Positions 1 through 8,933 of a stretch of DNA of 64,000 nucleotides are shown piece by piece. Within the stretch, counting starts at the first letter, position 1, and every line of letters begins with the position of its first letter. This stretch comes from an uncultured Bacteroidales bacterium. GTDB lineage: Bacteria; Bacteroidota; Bacteroidia; Bacteroidales; UBA932. Where the stretch lies: contig ONCE01000003.1 of the NCBI GenBank assembly GCA_900316245.1, forward strand, positions 114,399-178,398, in the 5' to 3' direction. The position numbers and the translations under genes were made by a program. The notes under the pieces were generated by a model that worked only from the letters and a program-made list of their open reading frames with translations, was not told the DNA's origin and did not search any database.

Positions 1-275
1 AAGAAGTCTTCAAGCAGGAAGTGGAGGATGAGGACGAAAACGTAACGGTAGAAATCTCCATCTACGGAGACTACACCGCCTACGGCCAGATCCAGAAGTA
101 CATTGAAGAGAAAGGCTACGAGCTCATCTCCGGCGGCTTCGAGCAGATTCCCAACGTGGAACTCAAGGAAGTCACCGCCGAGCAGCGAGCCACCCTCGAT
201 AAATTAACGGGCCTGTTGGAAGACGACGAAGACGTCACCAACGTGTACACCACCATGGCCCCTGAGGCCGAATAA
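1..275 (+). CDS. YebC/PmpR-family regulator, C-terminal fragment
   Basis: The frame is open from base 3 to a TAA at 273-275, so this is the 3' part of a gene that begins before the window. The visible residues include an acidic stretch, YGDYTAYGQIQKYIEEKGYE and the ending LLEDDEDVTNVYTTM. This matches the C-terminal domain of YebC/TACO1 proteins, which end in a conserved '(D/E)D-D-V-x-x-V-Y' strand. YebC proteins bind DNA in some species and help ribosomes through proline stretches in others; which role applies here cannot be told. Its stop overlaps the next start codon (TAATG at 273-277), so the esterase gene is probably translationally coupled to it. The family call is fairly secure, although only about 90 residues are visible. 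Confidence 0.85.
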   Translation, partial: EVFKQEVEDEDENVTVEISIYGDYTAYGQIQKYIEEKGYELISGGFEQIPNVELKEVTAEQRATLDKLTGLLEDDEDVTNVYTTMAPEAE

Positions 276-1168
276 TGCGGAGAATACTCCCTCTTATCTT
301 AACCGTCTTACTGAGCTCCTCTTGCGGCATAGTTCGTTTCGGGAGCTCAGAGCTTTTTACGGCCGGACCGGCCATCCGCCAGGACTACACCCCGAAAGGA
401 ATTGTAGAAGAGCGCTTTTACCCCTGCAGCGTTCCGGGGCCCTCGCAGCGCCGCCTCATCGCCTACCTCCCGGCAGACTATTATACCTCCGGAAAGGACT
501 ACCCCGTCATTTACCTGCTGCACGGGGCCCGCGGCTATGAGACTTCCTGGGTCCGTTTCGGCGAAGTTTACCACACGGCCGACAGTCTCTGGGCCCAGGG
601 GAAAGCCGTCCCCTGCATCATTGTGATGCCCAATGTAAACCAGTACAACGACGACCGTGACTATGGAGAGTCCCGCTTCAAGAATGCCTTCGAGAGCATC
701 TTTGAAGTGGACGGCATAGTGGAATCGGCCTTTATGGACGACGTGGTGGGCTACGTGGACAGCGTTTACCGCACCGTCCCGCAGAAGTCCCACCGGGCCA
801 TTGCCGGCCTTTCCATCGGAGCCTACCAGGCCATTTACTTTGGAACCAATTATCCGGATGCCTTTGACTATTTTGGCATTATGTCCCCCTATATGTGGTG
901 TCTGGGACATCCCAGCATTACCCGTCATCGCTTCTTCTCGCATATGCGCCGCCGGATGAAGGTCCAGTTCCAGGATCCGCCCAAGGGTTACTACCTGTAT
1001 GCCGGAACCTGGGACATGGCACGTCCCTCCACTGAAAGGCTGGACCGCTTCATGACCCGCAAGGGCTTTCCGCATGTCTACACCGTCTATCCGAGTTCCC
1101 ACGACTGGCCCACGGGCTGGAAGGAGGAATTCAAAGACTTCCTCCAGCACGCATTCCAGGAGCCGTAG
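275..1168 (+). CDS. Exported lipoprotein esterase, CE1/esterase D-like alpha/beta hydrolase
   Basis: This 297-residue protein starts with a lipoprotein signal (lipobox cysteine C17 in LSSSC). It has the esterase-D (PF00756) layout: an oxyanion-side LLHGARG (about residue 81), the nucleophile elbow GLSIGAY with Ser180, an Asp around 247 in GTWD, and a His at 276 in SSHDWP. Relatives include acetyl-xylan, feruloyl and other carbohydrate esterases, plus siderophore and formylglutathione esterases. With CAZymes all around, a role in de-esterifying glycans at the cell envelope is the best inference, but the substrate is unknown. The start overlaps the YebC stop by one base. It converges with the GH3 gene at 1172, with only 3 bp between the two stops. 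Confidence 0.8.
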   Translation: MRRILPLILTVLLSSSCGIVRFGSSELFTAGPAIRQDYTPKGIVEERFYPCSVPGPSQRRLIAYLPADYYTSGKDYPVIYLLHGARGYETSWVRFGEVYHTADSLWAQGKAVPCIIVMPNVNQYNDDRDYGESRFKNAFESIFEVDGIVESAFMDDVVGYVDSVYRTVPQKSHRAIAGLSIGAYQAIYFGTNYPDAFDYFGIMSPYMWCLGHPSITRHRFFSHMRRRMKVQFQDPPKGYYLYAGTWDMARPSTERLDRFMTRKGFPHVYTVYPSSHDWPTGWKEEFKDFLQHAFQEP

Positions 1169-1171
1169 CCG

Positions 1172-3412
1172 TTAATACTGATAGGTCAGCGTCTTAACAT
1201 CGTGGGAATTTCCTCCATAGAGGAGTTCCCACTTTCCTTTTACGGGAACCATATTCTGCTTCTCCTCGCTCCAGGCCAGGAAGGTCTCTTCCGTCAGGGG
1301 AAGGCTCACCTCCACCGTCTCTCCGGCCGGAATCTCCACCCTTGTAAAGCCGCGCAGGGTCTTCAAGGGGCCCTCGGCGTCATCGGCCTTCCTTACATAA
1401 AGCTGGACCACCTCGGTGGCGTCCACGCTGCCGGTGTTGCTCACGGGAATGATCAGGCTCCTGCCCTTGACCCGGGCCTCACCGTATTCAAAGGTGGTAT
1501 AGCTGAGGCCGAAACCGAAGGGATAGAGAGGCTCACCCTGGAAGAAGCGGTAGGTGCGGCCCGTCATTCCGTAATCCTCGAAATCGGGCAGCTGGTCGAT
1601 GCTCTTATAGAAGGTAAGAGGAAGCTTGCCGGAAGGAACCACATCTCCGAAGAGAACATTGGCAATGGCCGTACCGCCTTCCTCGCCGGGATACCAGGCC
1701 TGCAGGATGGCGTCGCAGCTTTCGGTCTCGGGTTCCAGGCCAATAGCGCTGCCGGAGAAGTTTACGAAGACCACCTTCTTGCCGGCCTCGTGCAGGGCTT
1801 TCAGCAGTTCCCGCTGAACGGCGGGCAGTTGGATATCGGTGCGGTCGCCGCCCTTGAAACCGGGCAGGGCCACGGGCATTTCCTCACCCTCCAGACGGGG
1901 AGAAATACCGCCGGCAAACACCACTACATCAATGTCTTTAAGCTGGTGAAGGACGGCCGGGATGTTGAGGGCAGGCAGGAAGCCGGCCATCATCTTCTTC
2001 TGGTCTTCCACATAATTCTTGAAATCCTGGATGCTGCCACCGCTGCCCTCCGTGGCTTTCTTGATATCTTCCTCGGTCATCCGGGCCAGCCGCTCCACCA
2101 TCTCCAGTTGCTCCTTAACCACGAACTCGGCGCCCAGCAGACCGCAGGCGCGGATCACGGGAACGCCCGGAATACGGGCTTTGAAGGCATCAGCGAGGGT
2201 AACGGTCTTATCCGGAATGGGGTTGTAGTTGCCCCAGAGCATTTCGCGGTCATCCGCATTGGGACCCAGCAGGGCAATACGGGCCGATGGATCCAGCGGA
2301 AGCACGCCACCCCTGTTCTGGAGGAGGACCAGCGTCTCTTCGGCCATCTTGCGGGACAGTGCCACGTGGGCCTCCCCTTCCAGTTCTTCGTCTTTCAGAT
2401 GAGCCCAGGGTTCCACGTTGCCGTCCAGTTCTCCCAGGCGGATACGGGCCGCCAGCAGCCGCTCCAGGGAACGGTCTACATCGGCCTCATCCAGAAGACC
2501 TTTCTCTACGGCCTCCGGAATCTTGGGATAGGCGTTGCCGCACTCCAGATCCGTACCCGCGTGAATGGCGGCAGCCACGGCAGAAGCCGCATCGGGACTG
2601 AAGCCGTGACGGCCGGGCTCATAGAAATCACTCACGGCCCAGCAGTCCGATACCACGAGTCCCTTATAGCCCCATTCTCCGCGAAGGATGGTATTGATCA
2701 GGTAATCGCTGGCCCCGCACGGTTCCCCGCGGAAGCGGTTGTAGGCTATCATCACTTCCTGCACATCGGCCTTGGTTACCAGGTCCTTGAAGGCAGGCAG
2801 ATAGGTTTCTCTCAGATCCCTCTCGGTGACCTCCGCATTGTAGGAATGGCGGTTCCACTCCGGACCGGAATGCACGGCAAAGTGCTTGGCGCAGGCGTGG
2901 GCCTTGAGCACATCGGCCTTGGACGGGCCCTGCAGGCCTCTGACCACGGCCATACCCAACTGACCGGTAAGGAAAGGATCTTCTCCGTAGGTTTCCATGC
3001 CGCGTCCCCAGCGGGGGTCCCGGAAGATATTGATATTGGGGGTCCAGAAGGTAAGCCCCTGATACCAGCCCACGTGGCCGGTTGCGAGAGCCTGACGGTT
3101 CTTGATGCGGGCTTCATCGCTTACTGCGGTAAACACCTCATACACCAGCGGCTGGTCAAAGGAAGCCGCCATGGCGATGGGCATAGGGAACACGGTAGCC
3201 TTTCCGTTACGGGCCACCCCGTGAAGGGCTTCGTTCCACCAGTTGTAGGCCGGGATGCCCAGGGCCTCGATGGGGGCCGATGAATGGGTCATCAGGGAGG
3301 CTTTTTCCTCCAGGGACATCTTGGCTATCAGCTCCTGGGCCCGCTGTTCGGGCGTAGGAGCACAGGACAGCAGCAAAAGAGCCGCCAGTCCCGTTACAAT
3401 GTATTTATGCAT
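1172..3412 (-). CDS. GH3 beta-xylosidase/beta-glucosidase-type lipoprotein
   Basis: This is a 746-residue exported glycoside hydrolase of family 3. It has a lipoprotein signal with lipobox LLLSC (C17), then the GH3 N-terminal TIM barrel and the alpha/beta sandwich. The YNWWNEALHGVAR motif near residue 56 and the VVSDCWAV nucleophile segment (Asp256) are typical of the beta-xylosidase/arabinosidase branch. A fibronectin-III-like domain ends the protein (PFGFGLSYTTFEY onwards). The KHFAVHSGPE segment holds the conserved KH pair near residue 176. Length is normal for the family. It follows the MgtC-like gene with a 12 bp gap, so the two are probably one transcript. GH3 is certain; the exact sugar (xylose, glucose or arabinose) is inference from subfamily motifs. 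Confidence 0.9.
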   Translation of the reverse strand: MHKYIVTGLAALLLLSCAPTPEQRAQELIAKMSLEEKASLMTHSSAPIEALGIPAYNWWNEALHGVARNGKATVFPMPIAMAASFDQPLVYEVFTAVSDEARIKNRQALATGHVGWYQGLTFWTPNINIFRDPRWGRGMETYGEDPFLTGQLGMAVVRGLQGPSKADVLKAHACAKHFAVHSGPEWNRHSYNAEVTERDLRETYLPAFKDLVTKADVQEVMIAYNRFRGEPCGASDYLINTILRGEWGYKGLVVSDCWAVSDFYEPGRHGFSPDAASAVAAAIHAGTDLECGNAYPKIPEAVEKGLLDEADVDRSLERLLAARIRLGELDGNVEPWAHLKDEELEGEAHVALSRKMAEETLVLLQNRGGVLPLDPSARIALLGPNADDREMLWGNYNPIPDKTVTLADAFKARIPGVPVIRACGLLGAEFVVKEQLEMVERLARMTEEDIKKATEGSGGSIQDFKNYVEDQKKMMAGFLPALNIPAVLHQLKDIDVVVFAGGISPRLEGEEMPVALPGFKGGDRTDIQLPAVQRELLKALHEAGKKVVFVNFSGSAIGLEPETESCDAILQAWYPGEEGGTAIANVLFGDVVPSGKLPLTFYKSIDQLPDFEDYGMTGRTYRFFQGEPLYPFGFGLSYTTFEYGEARVKGRSLIIPVSNTGSVDATEVVQLYVRKADDAEGPLKTLRGFTRVEIPAGETVEVSLPLTEETFLAWSEEKQNMVPVKGKWELLYGGNSHDVKTLTYQY

Positions 3413-3424
3413 AAACAGTTAGGT

Positions 3425-4057
3425 TTAGTCCATACTGGTGAGTTCCACGCCGGGAATATCGTGGAAGAATTTCAGGACGCCGGCGGGATATTCTCTCTTG
3501 CGGATCAACAGGGAGAAAGAGGCTTTATAGATGTCTCCGTCCTTGTTCCAGGAGCAGTGGGACACCCGTTTTCCCAGAGTGGTCACCACGTCTTCGATAT
3601 CCTTCTGGGACTGAGCCTTCATGGTAACGCTCACCTGACGTTCACCCAGCTTGAAGGTATAGAAGTGCATGGCTTCCATACAGATGATGAGGACAATCAG
3701 GCAAAGGATGGCCATGGTATACAGGCCGCTGCCGATGGCCAGGCCGATGGCACCGGTTACCCAGATACCGGCCGCCGTAGTAAGACCCATCACGTGGCTT
3801 CCGGTTTTCATAATGATACCGCCGCAGACGAAACCCAGACCGCCCACCACGCCGGCGGCGATACGGGCCGCGTCAAACTTGACGGCCTCCGGGAAGCCAA
3901 ACTGCGAAATGATCATAAACAGACAGGCGCCCATAGCCACCAGAACGTGCGTGCGGACCCCGACTCCCTTGCCGCGGAATTCACGCTCGTAACCAATGAT
4001 TGCGCCTACAATTCCCGCCGATAGCAGGCGGATGCAAAGTTCCAGTTCTAGTGTCAT
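3425..4057 (-). CDS. MgtC/SapB-family inner-membrane protein
   Basis: The chosen start at 4057 gives a 210-residue protein beginning MTLELELCIRLLSAG. The longer frame to 4105 would add a low-quality N-terminus and run through the promoter box. The N-terminal 140 residues carry the MgtC signature (GAIIGYEREFRGKGVGVRTH) and about five hydrophobic helices. The C-terminal 70 residues form a soluble ACT-like domain (VSVTMKAQSQ onwards). Homologues in other bacteria modulate ATP synthase, phosphate uptake or magnesium adaptation, and the role in Bacteroidales is unclear. It is placed directly ahead of a GH3 gene with 12 bp between them, an unexpected pairing. A TACATTTG box lies only 6 bp before the ATG, so the transcript may have almost no leader. 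Confidence 0.85.
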   Translation of the reverse strand: MTLELELCIRLLSAGIVGAIIGYEREFRGKGVGVRTHVLVAMGACLFMIISQFGFPEAVKFDAARIAAGVVGGLGFVCGGIIMKTGSHVMGLTTAAGIWVTGAIGLAIGSGLYTMAILCLIVLIICMEAMHFYTFKLGERQVSVTMKAQSQKDIEDVVTTLGKRVSHCSWNKDGDIYKASFSLLIRKREYPAGVLKFFHDIPGVELTSMD

Positions 4058-4063
4058 AATGTA

Positions 4064-4071
4064 CAAATGTA
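4064..4071 (-). promoter_or_regulatory. -7 promoter box TACATTTG for the MgtC-like gene
   Basis: Read on the minus strand the box is TACATTTG, an exact match to the Bacteroidetes -7 consensus TAnnTTTG. I see no good -33 TTTG at the usual spacing. It lies 6 nt from the ATG at 4057, so transcription would begin at or next to the start codon. Confidence 0.45.
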
Positions 4072-4103
4072 AGTTTTTCTTTCCAAAAATGAAAGACTTA
4101 CAC

Positions 4104-4138
4104 AAAAAAGCGCGCGAGGGAAAGACTCCCCCGCGCGC
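4104..4138 (-). terminator. Intrinsic terminator after the GH3 gene at 4166-6466
   Basis: The arms 4110-4121 and 4127-4138 pair over 12 bp with one mismatch around a 5-nt loop and are very GC-rich (GCGCGCG core). On the minus strand the stem is followed by six T residues (AAAAAA at 4104-4109 on the plus strand). It sits just downstream of the GH3 stop and separates that gene from the MgtC-GH3 unit. Confidence 0.85.
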
Positions 4139-4165
4139 CGGCGTAGCATAAGTTTAAAAAGTGTT

Positions 4166-6466
4166 TTATTTAGCCTGGGGGGCCAGCACGTTGTGAACGG
4201 GCCAGCTCTGTGCTTTCTTGAGGGTGAAGGGAGCGGTGGCGCGGATGTCATCCACGGAGGCGCCGAACTGCACCTTGTAGGAACCGGCGGCAGCTTCCCA
4301 GGCGCTGGTGGCCTCATTGAAGGAAGCCAGCTCGTAGGCACTAACCTTGAGGGTCAGGGTCTGGCTCTCACCGGGTTTGAGTTCCTTGGTCTTGCCGAAG
4401 GCCTTGAGTTCGCGGGCGGGCTTGTCCAGGCCGCCGGCAGGGGCGCTCACATAGAGTTCCACTACTTCCTTACCGGCTACGGAACCGGTGTTGGTCACGG
4501 TGACGCTGGCCTGGAAGCCGTCAGCAACGGCCTTCACCACGGGCTTGCTGTAAGCGAAGTTGGTGTAGCTCAGACCGAAGCCGAAAGGATAGGAAACGGC
4601 CACGTCACGGGTGACGAAGTGACGGTAACCCACCCAGATGCCTTCTTCGTAGTTGGTGTAGTCCACATCCTTCTGAGGCTGACGGGGACCCCAGGAGAAG
4701 CCACGGTTGGCGCTCTGCTGGTAGTTGTACGGGAAGTTGGCGCTGGACGGATGGTCCATAAAGTTCACGGGGAAGGTCATAGGCAGCTTGCCGGAAGGGT
4801 TCACCTTGCCGGTAAGAACGTCTGCAACGGCGTTGGCGCCTTCCTGACCGGGGCTCCAAGGCAGGACAATGGCGTCCACGAGGTTCTTCCAGGAGTTGGT
4901 CTCGATGACACCGCCCACATTCAGGACCACGATCACCTTCTTGCCAAGGGCGTGGTAGGTGGAGCTGACGCGCTGGAGGAGTTCACGCTCTACGGAGGTG
5001 AGCTCGAAATCGTCCATCATCTTACGGTCTGCACCTTCACCGGCGTTGCGGCCCAGGACCACCACGGCCACGTCATTGGCGCGGGCCTGGTTGTTGATGC
5101 CGTTCTCGGGGATGGCTACCTCGGAGAGTTTTCTGCGGGAGAACCAGGACATAACGGAGCCGGACACGGCAGACTGGGCTGCATCATAGGCCTTGAAGGC
5201 CGTATAGAAGTCTACCAGGCTCTTGTCCAGGGTGAAGCCGGCATTCTGCATACCGTCTACCATATTGACCACATAAGCCTTGTTCACATCACCGGAACCG
5301 GTACCACCGGCTACAAAATCGACGGAAGAAACACCGTAGAGGGCCACCTTCTCCGTTCCCTTGAGCGGGAGGGCGGCATTCTCGTTGCGGAGGAGGACGA
5401 TGGCCTCACCGGCGGCCTTGCGGGCAACCTGGGCGTGGGCCTTCAGATCCGGCTTGTTGGAGAACTTGTAACCCTTGAAGCGAGGGGTGCGCACAATGTA
5501 GTTGAGCATATTGCGGACGTTGCGGTCCAGCTCTTCCTGGGAGATGGTGCCATCCTGGACGCCGGCGATGATGCGGTCAATCTCGTTCTGGTTACCGGGT
5601 TCCATAAGGTCGTTACCGGCCTTGGCGCTCTTGACGGTACCGGCCTTGTTGCCCCAGTCCGTCATCACAATACCCTTGAAGCCCCACTCATCACGGAGAA
5701 CCGTGGTAAGAAGGCCTTCGCTCTGCTGGGTATAGTCACCGTTGAGCTTGTTGTAGGAGCTCATCACCGTCCAGGGCTGGGCCTCTTTGACGGCAATTTC
5801 AAAGTTCTTGAGGTAAATCTCGCGGAGGGCGCGCTGGGAGATGATGGCATCGTCCTCGTTGCGGTTGGTCTCCTGGTTGTTGGCAGCATAGTGCTTGATG
5901 GAAGTACCTACGCCATTGCTCTGGATACCCTTCACATAGGCGGCAGCCATCTTACCGGACAGGAACGGATCTTCGGAGAAATACTCGAAGTTACGGCCGC
6001 AGAGGGGATTTCTGTGGATGTTCATACCGGGGGCCAGGAGCACGTCTACGCCGTATTCCAGCACCTCGTTACCCATGGCTTTGGTAACTTCTTCCACCAG
6101 GGAAAGATCCCAGGAACTGGCCAGGAGCGTACCCACAGGGAAACCGGTGCAATAATAGGTGTTGGGGTCACCGGGGCGGGTGGGCTGGATGCGGAGGCCG
6201 GCAGGGCCGTCAGCCAGAACGGTTACAGGAATACCCAGGCGGTCAATGTTGCGGGTGTTACCGGCGGCACCGGGCACGTTGGCCGATACACCGGAGGTCA
6301 CACCGTTCACGATGGCGGCGCGGGCACCGCCCACCAGCAGGGTGGCTTTTTCCTGAAGAGTCATGGCTTTGAGCACCTCTTCAACGTTGTTTTCTTTGAG
6401 CTGGGGCTGGGCAAAGGCCATAAAGGTCATTCCCAGGGCAGCGATTGTCAAAAGGATACGTTTCAT
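4166..6466 (-). CDS. GH3 beta-glucosidase-type enzyme (BglX-like)
   Basis: This is a 766-residue secreted GH3 enzyme with a type I signal peptide (cleavage near residue 19, MAFAQ) rather than a lipobox. It has a TIM barrel with GMNIHRNPLCGRNFEYFSED near residue 147, KHYAANNQET near 191 and the nucleophile Asp270 in GIVMTDWGN. The alpha/beta sandwich contains the PWSPGQEG segment, and a C-terminal Fn3-like domain follows PFGFGLSYTNF. It closely resembles the 6630 and 32105 genes, so the three are paralogues. It is transcribed alone: a -7 box lies upstream at 6502-6509 and an intrinsic terminator downstream. Beta-glucosidase-type activity is expected, but the natural substrate is not determinable from sequence. 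Confidence 0.92.
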   Translation of the reverse strand: MKRILLTIAALGMTFMAFAQPQLKENNVEEVLKAMTLQEKATLLVGGARAAIVNGVTSGVSANVPGAAGNTRNIDRLGIPVTVLADGPAGLRIQPTRPGDPNTYYCTGFPVGTLLASSWDLSLVEEVTKAMGNEVLEYGVDVLLAPGMNIHRNPLCGRNFEYFSEDPFLSGKMAAAYVKGIQSNGVGTSIKHYAANNQETNRNEDDAIISQRALREIYLKNFEIAVKEAQPWTVMSSYNKLNGDYTQQSEGLLTTVLRDEWGFKGIVMTDWGNKAGTVKSAKAGNDLMEPGNQNEIDRIIAGVQDGTISQEELDRNVRNMLNYIVRTPRFKGYKFSNKPDLKAHAQVARKAAGEAIVLLRNENAALPLKGTEKVALYGVSSVDFVAGGTGSGDVNKAYVVNMVDGMQNAGFTLDKSLVDFYTAFKAYDAAQSAVSGSVMSWFSRRKLSEVAIPENGINNQARANDVAVVVLGRNAGEGADRKMMDDFELTSVERELLQRVSSTYHALGKKVIVVLNVGGVIETNSWKNLVDAIVLPWSPGQEGANAVADVLTGKVNPSGKLPMTFPVNFMDHPSSANFPYNYQQSANRGFSWGPRQPQKDVDYTNYEEGIWVGYRHFVTRDVAVSYPFGFGLSYTNFAYSKPVVKAVADGFQASVTVTNTGSVAGKEVVELYVSAPAGGLDKPARELKAFGKTKELKPGESQTLTLKVSAYELASFNEATSAWEAAAGSYKVQFGASVDDIRATAPFTLKKAQSWPVHNVLAPQAK

Positions 6467-6501
6467 ATAAGTGTTTTTAGTTTATGGGTTTTTCAGCAAT
6501 A

Positions 6502-6509
6502 CAAAGTTA
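6502..6509 (-). promoter_or_regulatory. -7 promoter box TAACTTTG for the GH3 gene at 4166
   Basis: On the minus strand TAACTTTG matches TAnnTTTG exactly and lies about 36 nt before the ATG at 6466. No clear -33 TTTG is seen at a 19-21 bp spacing. Confidence 0.5.
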
Positions 6510-6584
6510 CGTCATATTCTGTTCAAAAATTTATCTATTCTGTCTAAAAGTCCTTCTTTTTCTTCTTTTTCCGTGAATTACACC

Positions 6585-6592
6585 TATATTTG
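6585..6592 (+). promoter_or_regulatory. -7 promoter box TATATTTG for the GH3 gene at 6630
   Basis: TATATTTG is an exact match to the Bacteroidetes -7 consensus, 37 nt before the ATG at 6630. The T-rich sequence upstream (6557-6570) has no exact -33 TTTG. Together with the box at 6502-6509 it gives a divergent promoter region between two GH3 genes. Confidence 0.55.
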
Positions 6593-6629
6593 TAAAGTTG
6601 ATAGCACAAGAATTAACCAAAAATATCTT

Positions 6630-8933
6630 ATGAAAAAATCCATCCTGATTTCTGCCGCCATCCTGGCCCTTGCCGGATGCCAGAGCGGCGACCCCCAGTT
6701 GGGCAAATCTTCCGTGGACAAAGTCCTCAAGGCCATGACCCTGGAAGAGAAAGTACATTTTGTCATTGGCATGGGCATGGCCGGAAGTGACGGCAACTCC
6801 GCCGTAGTGGGAGCCACCGAGGACATCGTTCCCGGCGCCGCAGGCACCACCTACCCCATCCCCCGCCTGGGCATTCCCTCCATCGTCCTTGCCGACGGCC
6901 CTGCCGGTCTGCGCATCAACCCCACCCGTGAGAACGACCCTAACACGTACTACTGCACCCACTTCCCCATCGGAACCCTCCTTTCCAGCACCTGGAACCA
7001 GGAACTGGTAGAAAGCGTAGGTGAAGCCATGGGTCAGGAAGTTCACGAATACGGGGCCGATGTTTACCTGGCTCCCGCCCTCAACATCCACCGTCATCCC
7101 CTCAACGGCCGCAACTTCGAGTACTATTCCGAAGACCCCGTGGTGGCCGGCAAGACCGCTGCCGCCTATGTGCGCGGTGTCCAGAAGAACGATGTAGGTA
7201 CGTCTGTCAAGCACTTCGCCTACAACAACCAGGAGACCAACCGCACCGGCAACAACGCCATCATCAGCCCCCGCGCCCAGCGTGAGATCTACCTCAAGGG
7301 TTTTGAAATCACCGTCAAGGAGGCCGATCCCTGGACCATCATGAGCTCCTACAACAAGATCAACGGCACCTACACCTCCCAGAGCAAGGACCTCCTCACC
7401 ACCGTCCTGCGTGACGAGTGGGGCTTCAAGGGCCTGGTGATGACCGACTGGTACGGTGGAGACAACGGAGCCGAGCAGATTGCCGCCGGCAACGATATGC
7501 TCCAGCCCGGTACCGCCCTGCAGTATCAGCAGATCATGGACGCCCTCAAGGACGGTTCCCTCACCGAGGCCCAGCTGGACGTCTGCGTCAAGCGCTGCCT
7601 GGAACTGGTCAAGCGCAGCCCCAAGGTCAAGGGTTACGCCTACAGCAACAAGCCCGACCTCAAGGCCCACGCCACCGTTACCCGTCAGAGCGCCCTGGAA
7701 GGTATGGTTCTGCTGGAGAACAACGGTGTCCTGCCCCTCAAGGATGTCAAGAACGTGGCTGTATTCGGCTGCACTTCCTTTGATTTCATCGCCGGCGGTA
7801 CCGGTTCCGGCAACGTGAACCGCGCCTACACCGTGTCCCTGCTGGACGGCCTCAAGAACGCCGGCTTCAAAGTGGATGAGAGCAACAAGGAAACCTACCT
7901 CAAGCACATTGAGAAGGAAAAGGCTGCCTTCCAGGCTTCCCTGGATCCCAACGACGCCCTGGCTCCCTTCTATCCGGTTCCCCGTCCTTCCGAACTGGTT
8001 CCTTCCCCCAAGGAGATGGCCGCTCTCGTGAAGAACAACGATATCGCCATCATCACCTTCGGCCGCAACTCCGGTGAATTCTTCGACCGCAGCGCAGCCG
8101 ACTTCGAGCTCTCCAAGAGCGAGAGAACCCTCCTCACCGCCGTTACTGCCGCCTTCCACACGGCCGGCAAGAAAGTGGTGGTTGTGCTCAACGTGGGTGG
8201 CGTTATCGAGACCCACTCCTGGAGCTGGATGCCCGACGCCGTTCTCCTGGCCTGGCAGGCCGGTCAGGAAGGTGGCAACTCCGTGACCGATATCCTTACC
8301 GGTGTGGAGAGCCCCTCCGGCAAGCTGCCCATGACCTTCCCGATGAACCTCATGGACGCTGCTTCTTCCCTGAACTTCCCCATCGACGCCACCAAGGACG
8401 TCTACTTCACCAACCGCCGCGAAGACGTGGGCCAGAAGGACGTGGACCAGACCGACTATGCAGAGGGTATCTATGTAGGTTACCGCTGGTTCGACAAGTA
8501 TAACATCTCTGTTTCTTATCCTTTCGGATACGGACTTAGCTACACTAGCTTCGAATATTCCGAGCCCACCGTCAAGAACGACGGAAAGACCGTCACCGCC
8601 ACCGTTACCGTCAAGAACGTGGGTGAAGTGGCCGGCAAGGAAGCCGTTCAGCTGTACGTTTCCGCTCCCGAAAGCAAACTGGACAAGCCCGCCAAGGAAC
8701 TCAAGGCCTACGGCAAGACCAAGAAACTTGCCCCCGGCGAGAGCCAGACCCTGACCCTTACCTTCCCCACCTCCGAGCTCGCTTCCTTCGACGAAGAAGC
8801 CAGCGCCTGGAAGGTAGACGCTGGCACTTATCAGTTCCTCTTCGGTGCCTCTTCCCGCGATATCCGCTGCACGGCTGAAGCCGATGCCGCCGCATCAGAG
8901 GTACCCGCTCATCGCGTACTGCTCAAGCAGTAA
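6630..8933 (+). CDS. GH3 beta-glucosidase-type lipoprotein
   Basis: I chose the ATG at 6630 (MKKSILISAA) because it gives a proper lipoprotein signal with lipobox LAGC (C17) and lies just after a -7 box; upstream codons in the same frame are AT-rich leader. The 767-residue product has GH3 landmarks: LNIHRHPLNGRNFEYYSEDP, KHFAYNNQETNR, the nucleophile Asp273 in LVMTDWYGG, the sandwich domain and a final Fn3-like domain. It is paralogous to the 4166 gene, which diverges from it, and a lipid anchor replaces the secreted form. Its 3' end overlaps the convergent lpd gene by 11 bp. GH3 is certain; substrate specificity is not. Confidence 0.92.
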   Translation: MKKSILISAAILALAGCQSGDPQLGKSSVDKVLKAMTLEEKVHFVIGMGMAGSDGNSAVVGATEDIVPGAAGTTYPIPRLGIPSIVLADGPAGLRINPTRENDPNTYYCTHFPIGTLLSSTWNQELVESVGEAMGQEVHEYGADVYLAPALNIHRHPLNGRNFEYYSEDPVVAGKTAAAYVRGVQKNDVGTSVKHFAYNNQETNRTGNNAIISPRAQREIYLKGFEITVKEADPWTIMSSYNKINGTYTSQSKDLLTTVLRDEWGFKGLVMTDWYGGDNGAEQIAAGNDMLQPGTALQYQQIMDALKDGSLTEAQLDVCVKRCLELVKRSPKVKGYAYSNKPDLKAHATVTRQSALEGMVLLENNGVLPLKDVKNVAVFGCTSFDFIAGGTGSGNVNRAYTVSLLDGLKNAGFKVDESNKETYLKHIEKEKAAFQASLDPNDALAPFYPVPRPSELVPSPKEMAALVKNNDIAIITFGRNSGEFFDRSAADFELSKSERTLLTAVTAAFHTAGKKVVVVLNVGGVIETHSWSWMPDAVLLAWQAGQEGGNSVTDILTGVESPSGKLPMTFPMNLMDAASSLNFPIDATKDVYFTNRREDVGQKDVDQTDYAEGIYVGYRWFDKYNISVSYPFGYGLSYTSFEYSEPTVKNDGKTVTATVTVKNVGEVAGKEAVQLYVSAPESKLDKPAKELKAYGKTKKLAPGESQTLTLTFPTSELASFDEEASAWKVDAGTYQFLFGASSRDIRCTAEADAAASEVPAHRVLLKQ

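Noticed and set aside
4193-6547. Plus-strand open frame of 784 codons antisense to GH3
   Set aside because: Shadow of the GH3 gene; the real reading has a signal peptide and all GH3 motifs on the other strand.
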